From VRUE01 sp963753585 (lineage in GTDB: Bacteria; Actinomycetota; Thermoleophilia; Solirubrobacterales; 70-9), in the NCBI GenBank assembly GCA_963753585.1, contig CAVWCU010000001.1, positions 682,001-746,000 on the forward strand: a stretch of DNA of 64,000 nt, in the 5' to 3' direction. The notes under the pieces are model-generated. The model was not told where the DNA came from and searched no databases. It saw only the letters and a list, made by a program, of their open reading frames with translations. Position numbers and translations under genes: made by a program. This document shows positions 50,073-58,790 of this stretch, piece by piece; within the stretch, counting starts at the first letter, position 1; each line of letters opens with the position of its first letter.

Positions 50073-50834
50073 GTGATTCTCGCTGCACTGAGCACCGATC
50101 CCGCCGCTGGCGTGGGGATCTTCGCCGCCCTCGCGGCGGGCGTCGTCTCCTTCCTCTCCCCCTGCGTGCTGCCGCTGGTCCCCGGCTACCTCTCCGCGGT
50201 CAGCGGGGTCTCCGCGAGCGAACTCGACAGCGCCGGCTGGCGGCGGATCCTCGGTCCGAGCCTGCTCTTCGTCGCCAGCTTCTCGACCATCTTCATCCTC
50301 CTCGGCCTGACCGCGACCGGCCTCGGCTCGGCCCTGCAGGACCACCAGCAGCTGCTGACCAAGATCTCCGGCGCGCTGATCGTCGCCATGGGCGTCCTCT
50401 TCGTCGCCTCGCTCTTCGTCACCCGCCTCAACCGCGAGTGGCACGTCGACGCGCTACTGGAGCGAGCCGGCAAGGGCGGGCCGATCGTCGCCGGCGCCGC
50501 CTTCGCGATCGCCTGGACCCCCTGCATCGGCCCCACCCTCGGCGCGATCCTCTCCGCTGCCTCCCTCTCGGACTCCGCCGGGCGCGGCGCCTTCCTCCTC
50601 GCCGTCTACTCGGCGGGGCTGGCGATCCCCTTCCTCCTCACCGCGATCGCCTTCTCCCGCGCCACGACGGCCTTCACGGTGGTCAAGCGCCACTACCAGG
50701 CGATAGTCGCCACCGGCGGCGTGATCCTGATCGCGATGGGCATCCTGATCTGGACCGGACAGCTCACCGAGCTGAATGCCGAGGCCCAGAGCTGGCTGTC
50801 GGGCCTAGGCCTCGACTTCTGGAACTCCGTCTGA
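50073..50834 (+). CDS. ccdA: Cytochrome c biogenesis protein CcdA (thiol-disulfide transmembrane carrier)
   Basis: The 253-aa protein has six helices. It has FLSPCVLPLVPGYLS and IAWTPCIGPTLGAIL, the paired membrane Cys of CcdA/DsbD-beta. It moves reducing power outward, for apocytochrome c or other thioredoxin-like partners. GTG start, divergent from the FUSC gene. No other ccs or resB gene is nearby. Confidence 0.92.
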   Translation: MILAALSTDPAAGVGIFAALAAGVVSFLSPCVLPLVPGYLSAVSGVSASELDSAGWRRILGPSLLFVASFSTIFILLGLTATGLGSALQDHQQLLTKISGALIVAMGVLFVASLFVTRLNREWHVDALLERAGKGGPIVAGAAFAIAWTPCIGPTLGAILSAASLSDSAGRGAFLLAVYSAGLAIPFLLTAIAFSRATTAFTVVKRHYQAIVATGGVILIAMGILIWTGQLTELNAEAQSWLSGLGLDFWNSV

Positions 50835-50844
50835 CCTCGATTGA

Positions 50845-50884
50845 ACGATTGACCACCTCATAGGGGGCACAATCGATCAATCGT
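50845..50884 (+). terminator. Hairpin between ccdA and the next convergent gene
   Basis: ACGATTGA (50845-50852) pairs with TCAATCGT (50877-50884), 8 bp with a 24-nt loop. CGATTGA occurs twice in tandem on the left. No T tract, so it is a weak or bidirectional terminator at best. Confidence 0.4.
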
Positions 50885-50892
50885 AGAAGCAC

Positions 50893-51171
50893 TCAGTTGT
50901 GAGTGGGCGCGACGGTTTGGAGCTCCTGACCGACCGCCTCGACCTCCTCCAGCTCCTCGCCGTCGAGGTCACGCGAGCAGACGATCCGGAAGCGACCCGT
51001 GCCGATCTCCGCATCGGGCACGACCGGCAGCCCCCGGATGTGGTCCCAGCCCAGCCGCTCGACCTCGAACGGGTTCATCCGCACCTCCGCCGCCGGAAAC
51101 GGACAGTTGGAGTTGTGCTGGTCGATCGCCTTGGAGATCGCCTCCAGATTCTTCGCCTCGGGGGAAGCCAT
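50893..51171 (-). CDS. Small conserved-looking protein of unknown function
   Basis: The 92-aa protein begins MASPEAKNLEAISKAIDQHN. It is mixed alpha/beta with two Cys (SNCPFPAAEV; FRIVCSRD) and acidic at the C-terminus. No family recognised. It is on the same strand as the cupin gene behind it. Confidence 0.55.
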   Translation of the reverse strand: MASPEAKNLEAISKAIDQHNSNCPFPAAEVRMNPFEVERLGWDHIRGLPVVPDAEIGTGRFRIVCSRDLDGEELEEVEAVGQELQTVAPTHN

Positions 51172-51200
51172 TGAGCCAATATTAGAAGCGAGGAGCAGAG

Positions 51201-51491
51201 CTACAGCGTGCCGCCGGCATCGTAGGTCTCGCCGGGCGTGGCGCCGAGGGCCAGGAGACGGAGGCCGTCGGGGCCGGCGGTGACCTTGCGCTTGACAGCC
51301 GGACCGACTCGGGCGATGTGGTCTTGGTCGAGTGGGTATTGCTCGCCGTCGGCTTCGAGGGTGCCTGAGCCACGGAGCGCGATGTAGACCTCCTCCTGGC
51401 CAAGCTGCTGGGGCCGCTTGGCGAACATCTGGCCGCCGATGCCATCCTCGGAATGGTCGTGCTCCGGGTATTCGTCGGCGTCGGGTGCCAT
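51201..51491 (-). CDS. Cupin-domain protein, true start uncertain
   Basis: A 96-aa cupin with YPEHDHSEDG (metal His motif), GQEEVYIALRGSGTLEADGE and PVKRKVTAG-like second motif. The coding frame continues upstream of the ATG at 51491 to about 51624 with plausible sequence (RIDEIEALQGF and GVSSFGISIEE) but no ATG, GTG or TTG there. Either the short form is used, a rare ATT/ATC start is used, or a base error hides the start. Confidence 0.65.
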   Translation of the reverse strand: MAPDADEYPEHDHSEDGIGGQMFAKRPQQLGQEEVYIALRGSGTLEADGEQYPLDQDHIARVGPAVKRKVTAGPDGLRLLALGATPGETYDAGGTL

Positions 51492-51677
51492 CTCCTCGAT
51501 CGAGATGCCGAACGAGCTGACGCCGAGGGCCGCGGCGGCGCGGCGGAGGCTGACCCTGTCGAAACCCTGGAGAGCCTCGATCTCATCGATCCTGGTGTGC
51601 GTTACGTCCGCGATGCCTGGAATCTACCCGCGCTCAGCGCGTTCAACCCCGTCCTCACCCCCTCCTACCATCGACAT

Positions 51678-52771
51678 GTGGCCTTTCAGCGCACCGTCGC
51701 CCACCTCGACATGGACGCCTTCTACGCGTCGGTCGAGCTGCGGCGGCGGCCGGAGCTGAAGGGCAAGCCGGTCGTCGTCTGCGGCTCGGGGCCGCGGGCG
51801 GTGGTGACGACGGCCAGCTATGAGGCGCGGAAGCTGGCGGGAATCCACTCGGCGATGCCCGCCGCGGTGGCTCGGCGGCGACTGCCGGACGCCGTCTACC
51901 TGCAGCCTGACTTCTCCGCCTACCGGGAGGCCTCGGGGCAGGTGATGGCGATTCTGCGGCGCAACGCCGAGACGGTCGAGGTCGTCGGGCTCGACGAGGC
52001 CTACGTCGACCTGACCGGGATCTTCTCGCCCAAGGCGACGATGCGGCGGATCGCCGCCGAGATCCGCGAGGAGACCGGGTTGACCTGCTCGATCGGGATC
52101 TCCGAGAGCCGGATGCTGGCGAAGATCACCAGCGAGCTGGGCAAGCCCGCCGGCCTGGTCGTGCTCTCGCGGGGGGAGGCCCTGGAGCGGTTCTCGAGCG
52201 AGTCGCCCGGCCTGATCCCCGGCATCGGGCCGAAGTCCGTCGCCAAGCTGGAGGCGATGGGCATCCGCACCCTGGCGGATCTGCGCGCGCAGGACCCGTT
52301 GCGCTCTGGAGCGATCCTTCGGCCCGCGCCAGGGGCGCTGGCTGCACCGCCGCGCCCGCCTCGAAGACGAGACCCCGATCACGGTCGTTCGCGAGACCAA
52401 GTCGCAGTCGACGGAGATCACCTTCGACGTCGACGTCGCCGACCGAGACGAGATGGAACGCCACCTCGCCGCAGCTGGCCGAGGAGCTCTGCCGCCGCCT
52501 GCGCTCGCGCGAGCTGGAGGGCCGCACGATCGGGATCAAGGTCCGCCTCGACGACTGGACCAACGTCACCCGCTCGCACACGGTCGAGGCCCCGACCAAC
52601 GATCCGGCAGTGGTCGTGCCGGTCGCCCTCGACCTGCTGCGCGCCTACGACCCGCCGCGGCCGGTGCGACTGCTCGGCGTCCGGCGTCGCCGGCTTCGAC
52701 GGCGGCGCCGGCGAGGCGGCGGAGCCCGAGACGCCGCGGGAGGCCAGCTGCAGCTCGGCCCAGCGGCCTGA
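51678..52771 (+). CDS. dinB: DNA polymerase IV (DinB), reading frame broken several times
   Basis: Y-family translesion polymerase. The N-terminal 210 residues are intact (HLDMDAFYASVELRRRP, SYEARKLAGIHSAMP, VVGLDEAYVDLTG, CSIGISESRMLAKITSELGKP, IPGIGPKSVAKLEAMGI). After about 52310 the sequence stays homologous only if the frame is changed: extra bases near 52312, 52462 and 52685 and a compensating loss near 52745. The corrected C-terminus ends QLQLGPAA, like a sliding-clamp-binding motif. GTG start at 51678. Error in the sequence is more likely than decay. Confidence 0.8.
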
Positions 52772-52829
52772 GCTCCCAGGTTCACCACCGCTTCGCAGGA
52801 CCCCTCGAAGCGTGTGCGAAGATTCACCC

Positions 52830-54318
52830 GTGAGCGGCGACAGGCTGACTGGACTCGACTCCTCCTTCCTCCACATGGAGAGAGCCGGTGCGCACATGCA
52901 CGTCGCCTCGGCCAGCATCTTCGAGGGCCCGGCGCCGAGCCACGACGGACTTCCGCGACCACATCGCCTCCCGCCTGCACCTGGTCCCCCGCTTCCGCCA
53001 GAAGCTGCGCTTCGTCCCCTTCGGCCAGGGCCGGCCGGTCTGGGTCGACGACCCCCACCTCAACCTGGAGTACCACGTGCGGCAGACCGCGCTGCCGGCG
53101 CCCGGCTCCGAGGAGCAGCTGCGCAACCTGGCTGCGCGGATCTTCTCCCAGCAGCTCGACCGCAGCAAGCCGCTCTGGGAGCTCTGGCTGGTCGAGGGGC
53201 TCGACGGCGGCCGCTTCGCGATCATCGGCAAGAGCCACCACGCCCTCGTCGACGGCATCTCCGGGGTCGACATCACCACCGTCCTCTTCGACGTCGAGAA
53301 GGAGCCGGCGAACCCGCCCGTGCGCCCGCCCAAGTGGGCGCCTCGCCCCGAGCCGACCGACCTGCAGCTGCTCGGCGACGCCCTGCGCGAGCGCGCGACC
53401 AGCCCGCGCGAGATCGTCCGCGGCGTCCGCGCCGCCCTGCGCGGGCCGCGCCAGGTCCTGCGCGGCATCGGCGACGCGGGCAAGGTGGTCGGCGCCGGCA
53501 TGTCCGCGCCCTCGACTCCCTTCAACGTCGAGATCGGCCCCCACCGCCGCATCGCCTTCGTCCGCACCGAGCTCGACACGCTGAAGGCGGTCAAGAACGA
53601 GCACGGGGGCACCGTCAACGACGTCGTCCTCTCGGTCGTCACCGGGGCGATCGGCAACTACCTGCGGGCCCGCGGCCACGACACCGAGGGCCTCGAGATG
53701 CGGGCGCTGGTGCCGGTCAGCGTCCGCGCCGAAGAAGAGCGCGGCGCGCTCGGCAACCGCATCTCGGCGATGATGGCGCCGCTGCCGATCTGGTGCGAGG
53801 AGCCGGTCCAGCGCCTGCACCTGATCACCGAGACGATGGGCGACCTGAAGGGCTCCGGCCAGGCGGTCGGCGCCGAGATCCTCACCCGGGTCGTCGACTT
53901 CGCCCCGACCACGATCGCCTCCCAGGCCGCCCGCCTGCAGCCCGCCCAGCGCTTCTTCAACCTCGTCGTCACCAACGTGCCCGGGCCGCAGTTCCCGCTC
54001 TTCGTGCTGGGGCGGGAAATGGAGTCGATCTTCCCGCTCGTGCCGCTGGCCCGCCGCCAGGCGCTCTGCGTCGGGATCATGTCCTACAACGGCCAGGTCG
54101 ACTTCGGCCTCGTCGGCGACTACGACGCGATGGCCGACCTCGAGAGCTTCGGCCTCGACCTCGAGGGTGCGATCGCCGAACTCGACCGGCGCTCCGGCAA
54201 CGGGGGAGCAGACTCAGCGAGCCAGCCGCGCCGAGACGCGGAACGGCGCGCTGTCGGTCAAGTAGGCCCAGTCGAGCCGGCGGGCGCTGAAGCCGGCAGC
54301 CGCTGGTGTCGGCGTTGA
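52830..54318 (+). CDS. Wax ester synthase / diacylglycerol acyltransferase (WS/DGAT), one frame break near the start
   Basis: Makes triacylglycerol or wax esters. The catalytic motif is SHHALVDGISG (HHxxxDG); also KPLWELWLVEGL, NDVVLSVVTGAIGNYL and NVPGPQFPLFV. The GTG at 52830 begins GDRLTGLDSSFLHMERAGAHMHV. One extra base near 52953 shifts the frame before DFRDHIASRLHLVPRFRQ. The exact end is uncertain; the frame runs to 54318 but overlaps the convergent peptidase gene. Confidence 0.82.
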
Positions 54319-55594
54319 TCAGCACCGCGGTGATGCGATCGAAGCGCCCCGGTCGCGACAGGCGCACCGTCATCCGGCCGCCGCGCCGAGCGAAGTCGAG
54401 GACCCGGACGGCGTGGCCGCGGCGCTCGCTGCCGGTCCGCCCGACCAGCGCCAGCCCGGCGGCGATTCCCCGCGGCGCCATCGCCTTGACGACGAGGGCC
54501 CGTCCCGCCCGGGCGTGGACCCGCAGCAGCTGGAAGGTCGTGTGGTTGAGCTGGCGCCGGCGAGGACCTGGCCGCCGACCGGCAGGCTGCCCTGGCGTGG
54601 AGACGTCGGGGTATGAGCTGCCCTCGGGGAAGATCCGGCCGGTGCGCCACTCGGGCAGGTCGCGCGGCGAAGCGGGCGAAGTCGCGGCTGAAGTCCGAGC
54701 CACCGGCGCCTCGATCGCCGAGCCGTAGGCGGCGACCGAGAACCCGCCCGGCTTCGTGTGCACCGCACGGGCCCAGGCGTCGCGCACGATCGTCGCGCCC
54801 GTAGCGCCGCGCCAGCCACTCGTTCCAGACCGCCGAGCCGTACTCCTTGATCGAGTTGGCGGTCAGCGGCGTGTCGTAGCGCTTGACCCAGCGCCGCACG
54901 TAGCGCAGGTAGTCGTCGATCCCGTCGTAGACCTGGTCCTCCATCCAGACCGCGGTCGACTCGGCGAACCAGGCGTCCTGGTAGGCGTCGTAGCCGAACT
55001 GGAGGATGTGGTTGTACTCGTGGGCGAAGGTGACCTCGAGGTCCTGCTGCGGCGTGGTGCCGGGGAACTCGCGCGGGTCGTAGTCGTTGTCGAGCACGAG
55101 GTAGCCGTGCAGGCGGCGCGGCAGGCGGTGCCCCTCGCCGCCTGTCCGCGGTCGGGCGCCGCGTAGCCGAAGAGGGCCCCGCCGATCTGGTCGAGGTAGA
55201 CGTCGGTCTTGCCGCTGCCCGCCACCCTCGCGCCCGTCGGACTTCGGCTCGCGCCAGCCGAGCTTGCCGTTCTCGATCGCGTAGACGTGCTCGGCGACCT
55301 CCTGCACCTGCTCGACGTAGTCGGGGACGCCGTCGCCGTCGCCGTCGGCCAGCTTCGGGCGCGTCGATGCCCTCCGCGACCCAGTGGACGCAGAAATGGC
55401 GCGTGCAGGCGGGCGAGCGCGGCGCCTCGGGGACCGTGTAGGCGTTGCGGTTGGGGTCGGGGCGGTCGGTGGGGCGCGCCGCCGGCGCGCGGAAGACCCA
55501 CTGGTCCGCCGGCGGTGGCCGCGGCAGGCCAGGGCAAGCGAGCAGAATCGAGGGAGGCCAGCGATACCCCTATCAGCCGCCAGCGCGCCCGCAC
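54214..55594 (-). CDS. Zinc metallopeptidase lipoprotein, reading frame broken many times
   Basis: Pieced together from three frames: a lipoprotein signal (GVSLAS, then LLACPG), NRNAYTVPEAPRSPACTRHF, a calcium-loop-like LADGDGDGVPDYV, and FAHEYNHILQFGYDAYQDAWFAES with HExxH and a downstream Glu. The rest includes HTTFQLLRVHARAG and ends SAPFRVSARLAR. It resembles MXAN_6640-type or immune-inhibitor-like peptidases. At least seven single-base shifts are needed, too many and too even for simple decay. Confidence 0.65.
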
Positions 55595-55677
55595 GCGCGG
55601 CAATCTACAGGCCACGCCAGGCGCGTCCAGCCGCCGCGGCGGCGATACTTCAGGCGTGAGCTCCCGAGGAAGCCCGC

Positions 55678-57356
55678 TTGCGCGTAGCCCTGGCCCAGAT
55701 CGACCCCACGGTCGGCGACATCGACGGCAACGCCGCCAAGATCGCCGAGTGGATCGGCCGCGCCGCGGCTGAGGGCGCCGAGCTGGTCGATCTTCCCCGA
55801 GCTCTGCGTGCCCGGCTACCCGGCCGAGGACCTCTACCTGAAGCGGCACTTCGTCGAGGCGAACCGGCGCGCGGTCGAGGAGCTCGGCCGGCGAGACGGC
55901 GGGACCTGGTCGCCCTGGTCGGCTTCGCCGAGCCGGTCGCGGGCGGCGGCGACTTCCGCCACGCCCACAACTCGCTCGCCGTGCTCGCCGACGGCGCGGT
56001 GCGGGCGGTCTACCGCAAGAACCGGCTGCCCAACTACTCCGTCTTCGACGAGCAGCGCTACTTCGTCCCGGGCGACGAGCCGGCGACGATCGAGGTCGGC
56101 GGGCAGCAGGTCGGCCTGACCGTCTGCGAGGACGTCTGGATGCCGGGACCGCCGGCCTCGACCGAGGCGGAGGCGGGCGCGAGCCTGATCGCCAACCCGT
56201 CGGGCTCGCCGTATCACCGCGGCAAGGGGCGCGAGCGCGAAGCGATGTTCGCCGAGCGCGCCCGCGCCTACGGCGCCCACTTCGCCTTCTGCAACCTCGT
56301 CGGCGGCCAGGACGAGCTGGTCTTCGACGGGCACAGCTTCGTCGTCGATCCCGAGCGGCGAGGTGATCGCCCGCGCCGCCCAGTTCGAGGAGGAGCTGCT
56401 GGTCTGCGAGGTCCCCTCCCCCAGCCCGGGCCGGCTCGCCGAGCCGCTCTCCGACCTGGCCGAGGTCTACGCCGCCCTCGTCGCTCGGCCTGCGCGACTA
56501 CGTCGCGCAAGAACGGCTTCCGCCACGTCGGCGTGGCGCTCTCCGGCGGGATCGACTCGGCCCTCGTCGCGCTGCTCGCCGTCGACGCCCTCGGGCCCGA
56601 GCACGTCAGCTGCGTGGTGATGCCCTCGCCGCATTCCAGCCTTGAAACACAGGCCGACGCGCGGACTATCGCCACCAACCTCGGCACCGAGCTGATCGAG
56701 ATCCCGATCGCGCCGGCGATGGCCGAGTACGAGAGCTCGCTCGTCGGACGCGTTCGGGCGGGGCAACAGCGGTGAAGCCGCCGACGAGCCGCTGCCGCGC
56801 GACCCGACCCGGCCCTCCGAGCCCGACCTCGCCGCCGAGAACATCCAGGCGCGGATCCGCGGCAACATGATGATGGCGCTCTCCAACAAGCACGGCTGGC
56901 TGGTGCTGACGACCGGCAACAAGAGCGAGATGTCGGTCGGCTACGCGACGCTCTACGGCGACATGGCCGGCGGCTTCGCCGCGATCAAGGACGTGCCGAA
57001 GACGCTCGTCTACGAGCTGGTCCGCCACCGCAACGAGAGCGCCGGGCCGCGAGCTGGTGCCGGCGTCGGTGCTGGAGCGAGCGCCCTCGGCGGAGCTGCG
57101 CCCCGACCAGCTCGACAGCGACTCGCTGCCTCCCTACGAGCTGCTCGACCGCATCCTCGAGTCCTACGTCGAGCGCGACGAGGGCCGCGAGGAGATGATC
57201 GCCGCCGGCCTGCCGGCCGGGGTCGTCGACGAGGTCATCCGTATGGTCGACCGCTCCGAGTACAAGCGGCGCCAGGCGGCGCCGGGCATCCGCATCACGC
57301 CGAGAGCCTTCGGGCGCGACCGGCGACTGCCGATCACGAATCGTTTCGGCGGCTAG
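55678..57356 (+). CDS. nadE: Glutamine-dependent NAD+ synthetase, reading frame broken several times
   Basis: Makes NAD+ from deamido-NAD+. N-terminal nitrilase domain (RVALAQIDPTVGDIDGNAAK; FPELCVPGYPAEDL after correction; AVYRKNRLPNYSVFDE; LTVCEDVW with the nucleophile Cys). C-terminal ligase: GVALSGGIDSALVALLAVDALG, MPSPHSSLETQADA and LTTGNKSEMSVGYATLYGDM. Extra single bases are inferred near 55794, 55895, 56356, 56482, 56509, 56765 and 57048. TTG start. The stop shares a CTAG with the convergent thioesterase gene. Confidence 0.85.
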
Positions 57357-57761
57357 GCGGACTTCGGGATCGGCCTGACCGCGATGGTCATCTGAGCGAG
57401 GGCACAGAGGCGATCCTCGGCGTCCTTGACCTCCGCTTCCCAGATCCAGGTGGTCCGGCCGCAATGGCGGGCCTTCGCCTGGACTTCGGCGTGGCCCTCG
57501 GTAATCGGGCCGGATGAAGCTGACGCTGATCGACTGGCCCATCGCCATCATCCCGTCGTCCAGCACCGCCAGCGCGGTCGCCCGTGAGCAGACGCTCTCG
57601 ACCAGGCTCGACATCACGCCGCCGTGCAGGAGGCCGACCGGCTGGCGCAGCTCGTCGCGCATCGGCACCCGCACGCGAGCGTGCCCGGGGTCGTCGTCAA
57701 GCCACTCCGTGCCCAGCAGGGCGTCGAAGTGAGAAACCAGTCCCTGCGGGTCGTCGGCCAT
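57353..57761 (-). CDS. PaaI-type hotdog thioesterase, one frame break
   Basis: The N-terminal part reads MADDPQGLVSHFDALLGTEW and QPVGLLHGGVMSSLVESVCS, the hotdog active-site helix of acyl-CoA thioesterases. After SVSFIRP one extra base (near 57516) must be skipped to continue ITEGHAEVQAKARHCGRTTW and end at the TAG at 57353. Acyl-CoA hydrolysis is inferred from the family. Confidence 0.78.
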
Positions 57762-57784
57762 AGCGGCCAGCACCCTACCTCCAC

Positions 57785-57839
57785 GGGGCGTGTCTGACTT
57801 TATGGGTGCGTAGGACCCCCTTAACCTCAGACACGCCCC
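57785..57839 (+). repeat. 55-bp palindrome in a divergent intergenic region, related to repeat family 2
   Basis: 13-bp perfect arms GGGGCGTGTCTGA (57785-57797) and TCAGACACGCCCC (57827-57839). The core TGGGTGCGTAGGACCCC resembles the minus strand of family 2 copy 1 (TGGGTGTATATGGACCCC). It lies between the divergent thioesterase and membrane-protein genes. Confidence 0.65.
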
Positions 57840-57871
57840 TTCCGGGGGAGGCTCGCGTAGGCTTCCGGCCC

Positions 57872-58789
57872 GTGGCACTGACCGACGACCAGAAGGCGAT
57901 GCTCCGGCTGCTCGCGCAGCGCGAAGAGGGCTACGAGGACATGGCCGCGCTGATGGGAATCAGCGTCGAGGAACTGCGTGCCCGGGTGAAGGAGGCGCTC
58001 TCGGAGGTGGAGGAGCCGGAGGCACCCGCCTCGCCCCCCGCACCGGCGACGCCGCCCAGCCCTCCATCGCCTCCACCGCCCGTCGAGCAACCGCCCGTCG
58101 CAGAGCCACAGCCACAGGCTTCTGAGCCGGCTCCGCCTCCGGCACCCCCGCCGCCTCCGGCATCCAAGCAGGCCGTGCGACCCTCACCGCTTGCCCGGCT
58201 ACGCGGATCAAAGGACCGCGGCGCGCTGATCGGTGTCGGCGCGGGCGCCCTCGTCGTCCTGATCCTGGTCGTCGTCCTCATCCTCGGCGGCGATGACGGG
58301 GGTTCGTCGTCCTCATCCTCGGCGGCGACGGACAGCGGCGGCACCTCCCTCACCGCCGCCGAAGAAAGCAAGCTCACCCAGGCGATCCTCGAGCCGACCG
58401 ACGGCAGCGACGCCAGCGGCCGTGCCCTCTTCGGGCGCTACAAGAAGAGCGTCCTGCTGCAGGTCGAGGCCGAGGGGCTGGAGCCCTCGCCGCCCGGCGA
58501 GACCTACACGATCTGGCTTTACCGCTCGCCGAAACTGGTTCTGCGGATCGGCGCGGTGCCGGTGAGCGAGGAAGACGAAGGCAAGCTCGCCGTGCAGCTG
58601 CCCGTCCCGACCCAGGTCCTCAGCTACGTCGCCGGTGGAGCCTTCGACCAGGTCGACGTCTCGCTCACCTCGAGCGCCGCCTACAAAGCCGCCCTGGCCA
58701 AGGCCAAAGCGGAACGCCGGCTGCCCCCCTACACCGGCGAAAGCGTCCTCAGGGGCGAGATCACCGGCCCCGCGATCCGCAAGCAGTAG
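57872..58789 (+). CDS. Membrane protein: N-terminal HTH-like segment, Pro-rich linker, one helix, anti-sigma-K-like outer domain
   Basis: 305 aa from a GTG at 57872. Residues 1-45 (DDQKAMLRLLAQREEGYEDM and MGISVEELRARVKEAL) look like a sigma region-4-type helix-turn-helix. A Pro/Ala linker, a membrane helix (ALVVLILVVVLILGG) and a Ser-rich spacer follow. The outer domain has PPGETYTIWLYRSPKLVLRIGAVPVSE, similar to the extracytoplasmic part of RskA-type anti-sigma factors. A signal-transducing role is inferred. Confidence 0.65.
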   Translation: MALTDDQKAMLRLLAQREEGYEDMAALMGISVEELRARVKEALSEVEEPEAPASPPAPATPPSPPSPPPPVEQPPVAEPQPQASEPAPPPAPPPPPASKQAVRPSPLARLRGSKDRGALIGVGAGALVVLILVVVLILGGDDGGSSSSSSAATDSGGTSLTAAEESKLTQAILEPTDGSDASGRALFGRYKKSVLLQVEAEGLEPSPPGETYTIWLYRSPKLVLRIGAVPVSEEDEGKLAVQLPVPTQVLSYVAGGAFDQVDVSLTSSAAYKAALAKAKAERRLPPYTGESVLRGEITGPAIRKQ

Positions 58790-58790
58790 C

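Noticed and set aside
52645..53820. Long minus-strand frame opposite dinB and WS/DGAT
   Set aside because: Antisense shadow; the plus-strand frames carry DinB and HHxxxDG acyltransferase motifs once single-base errors are allowed for.
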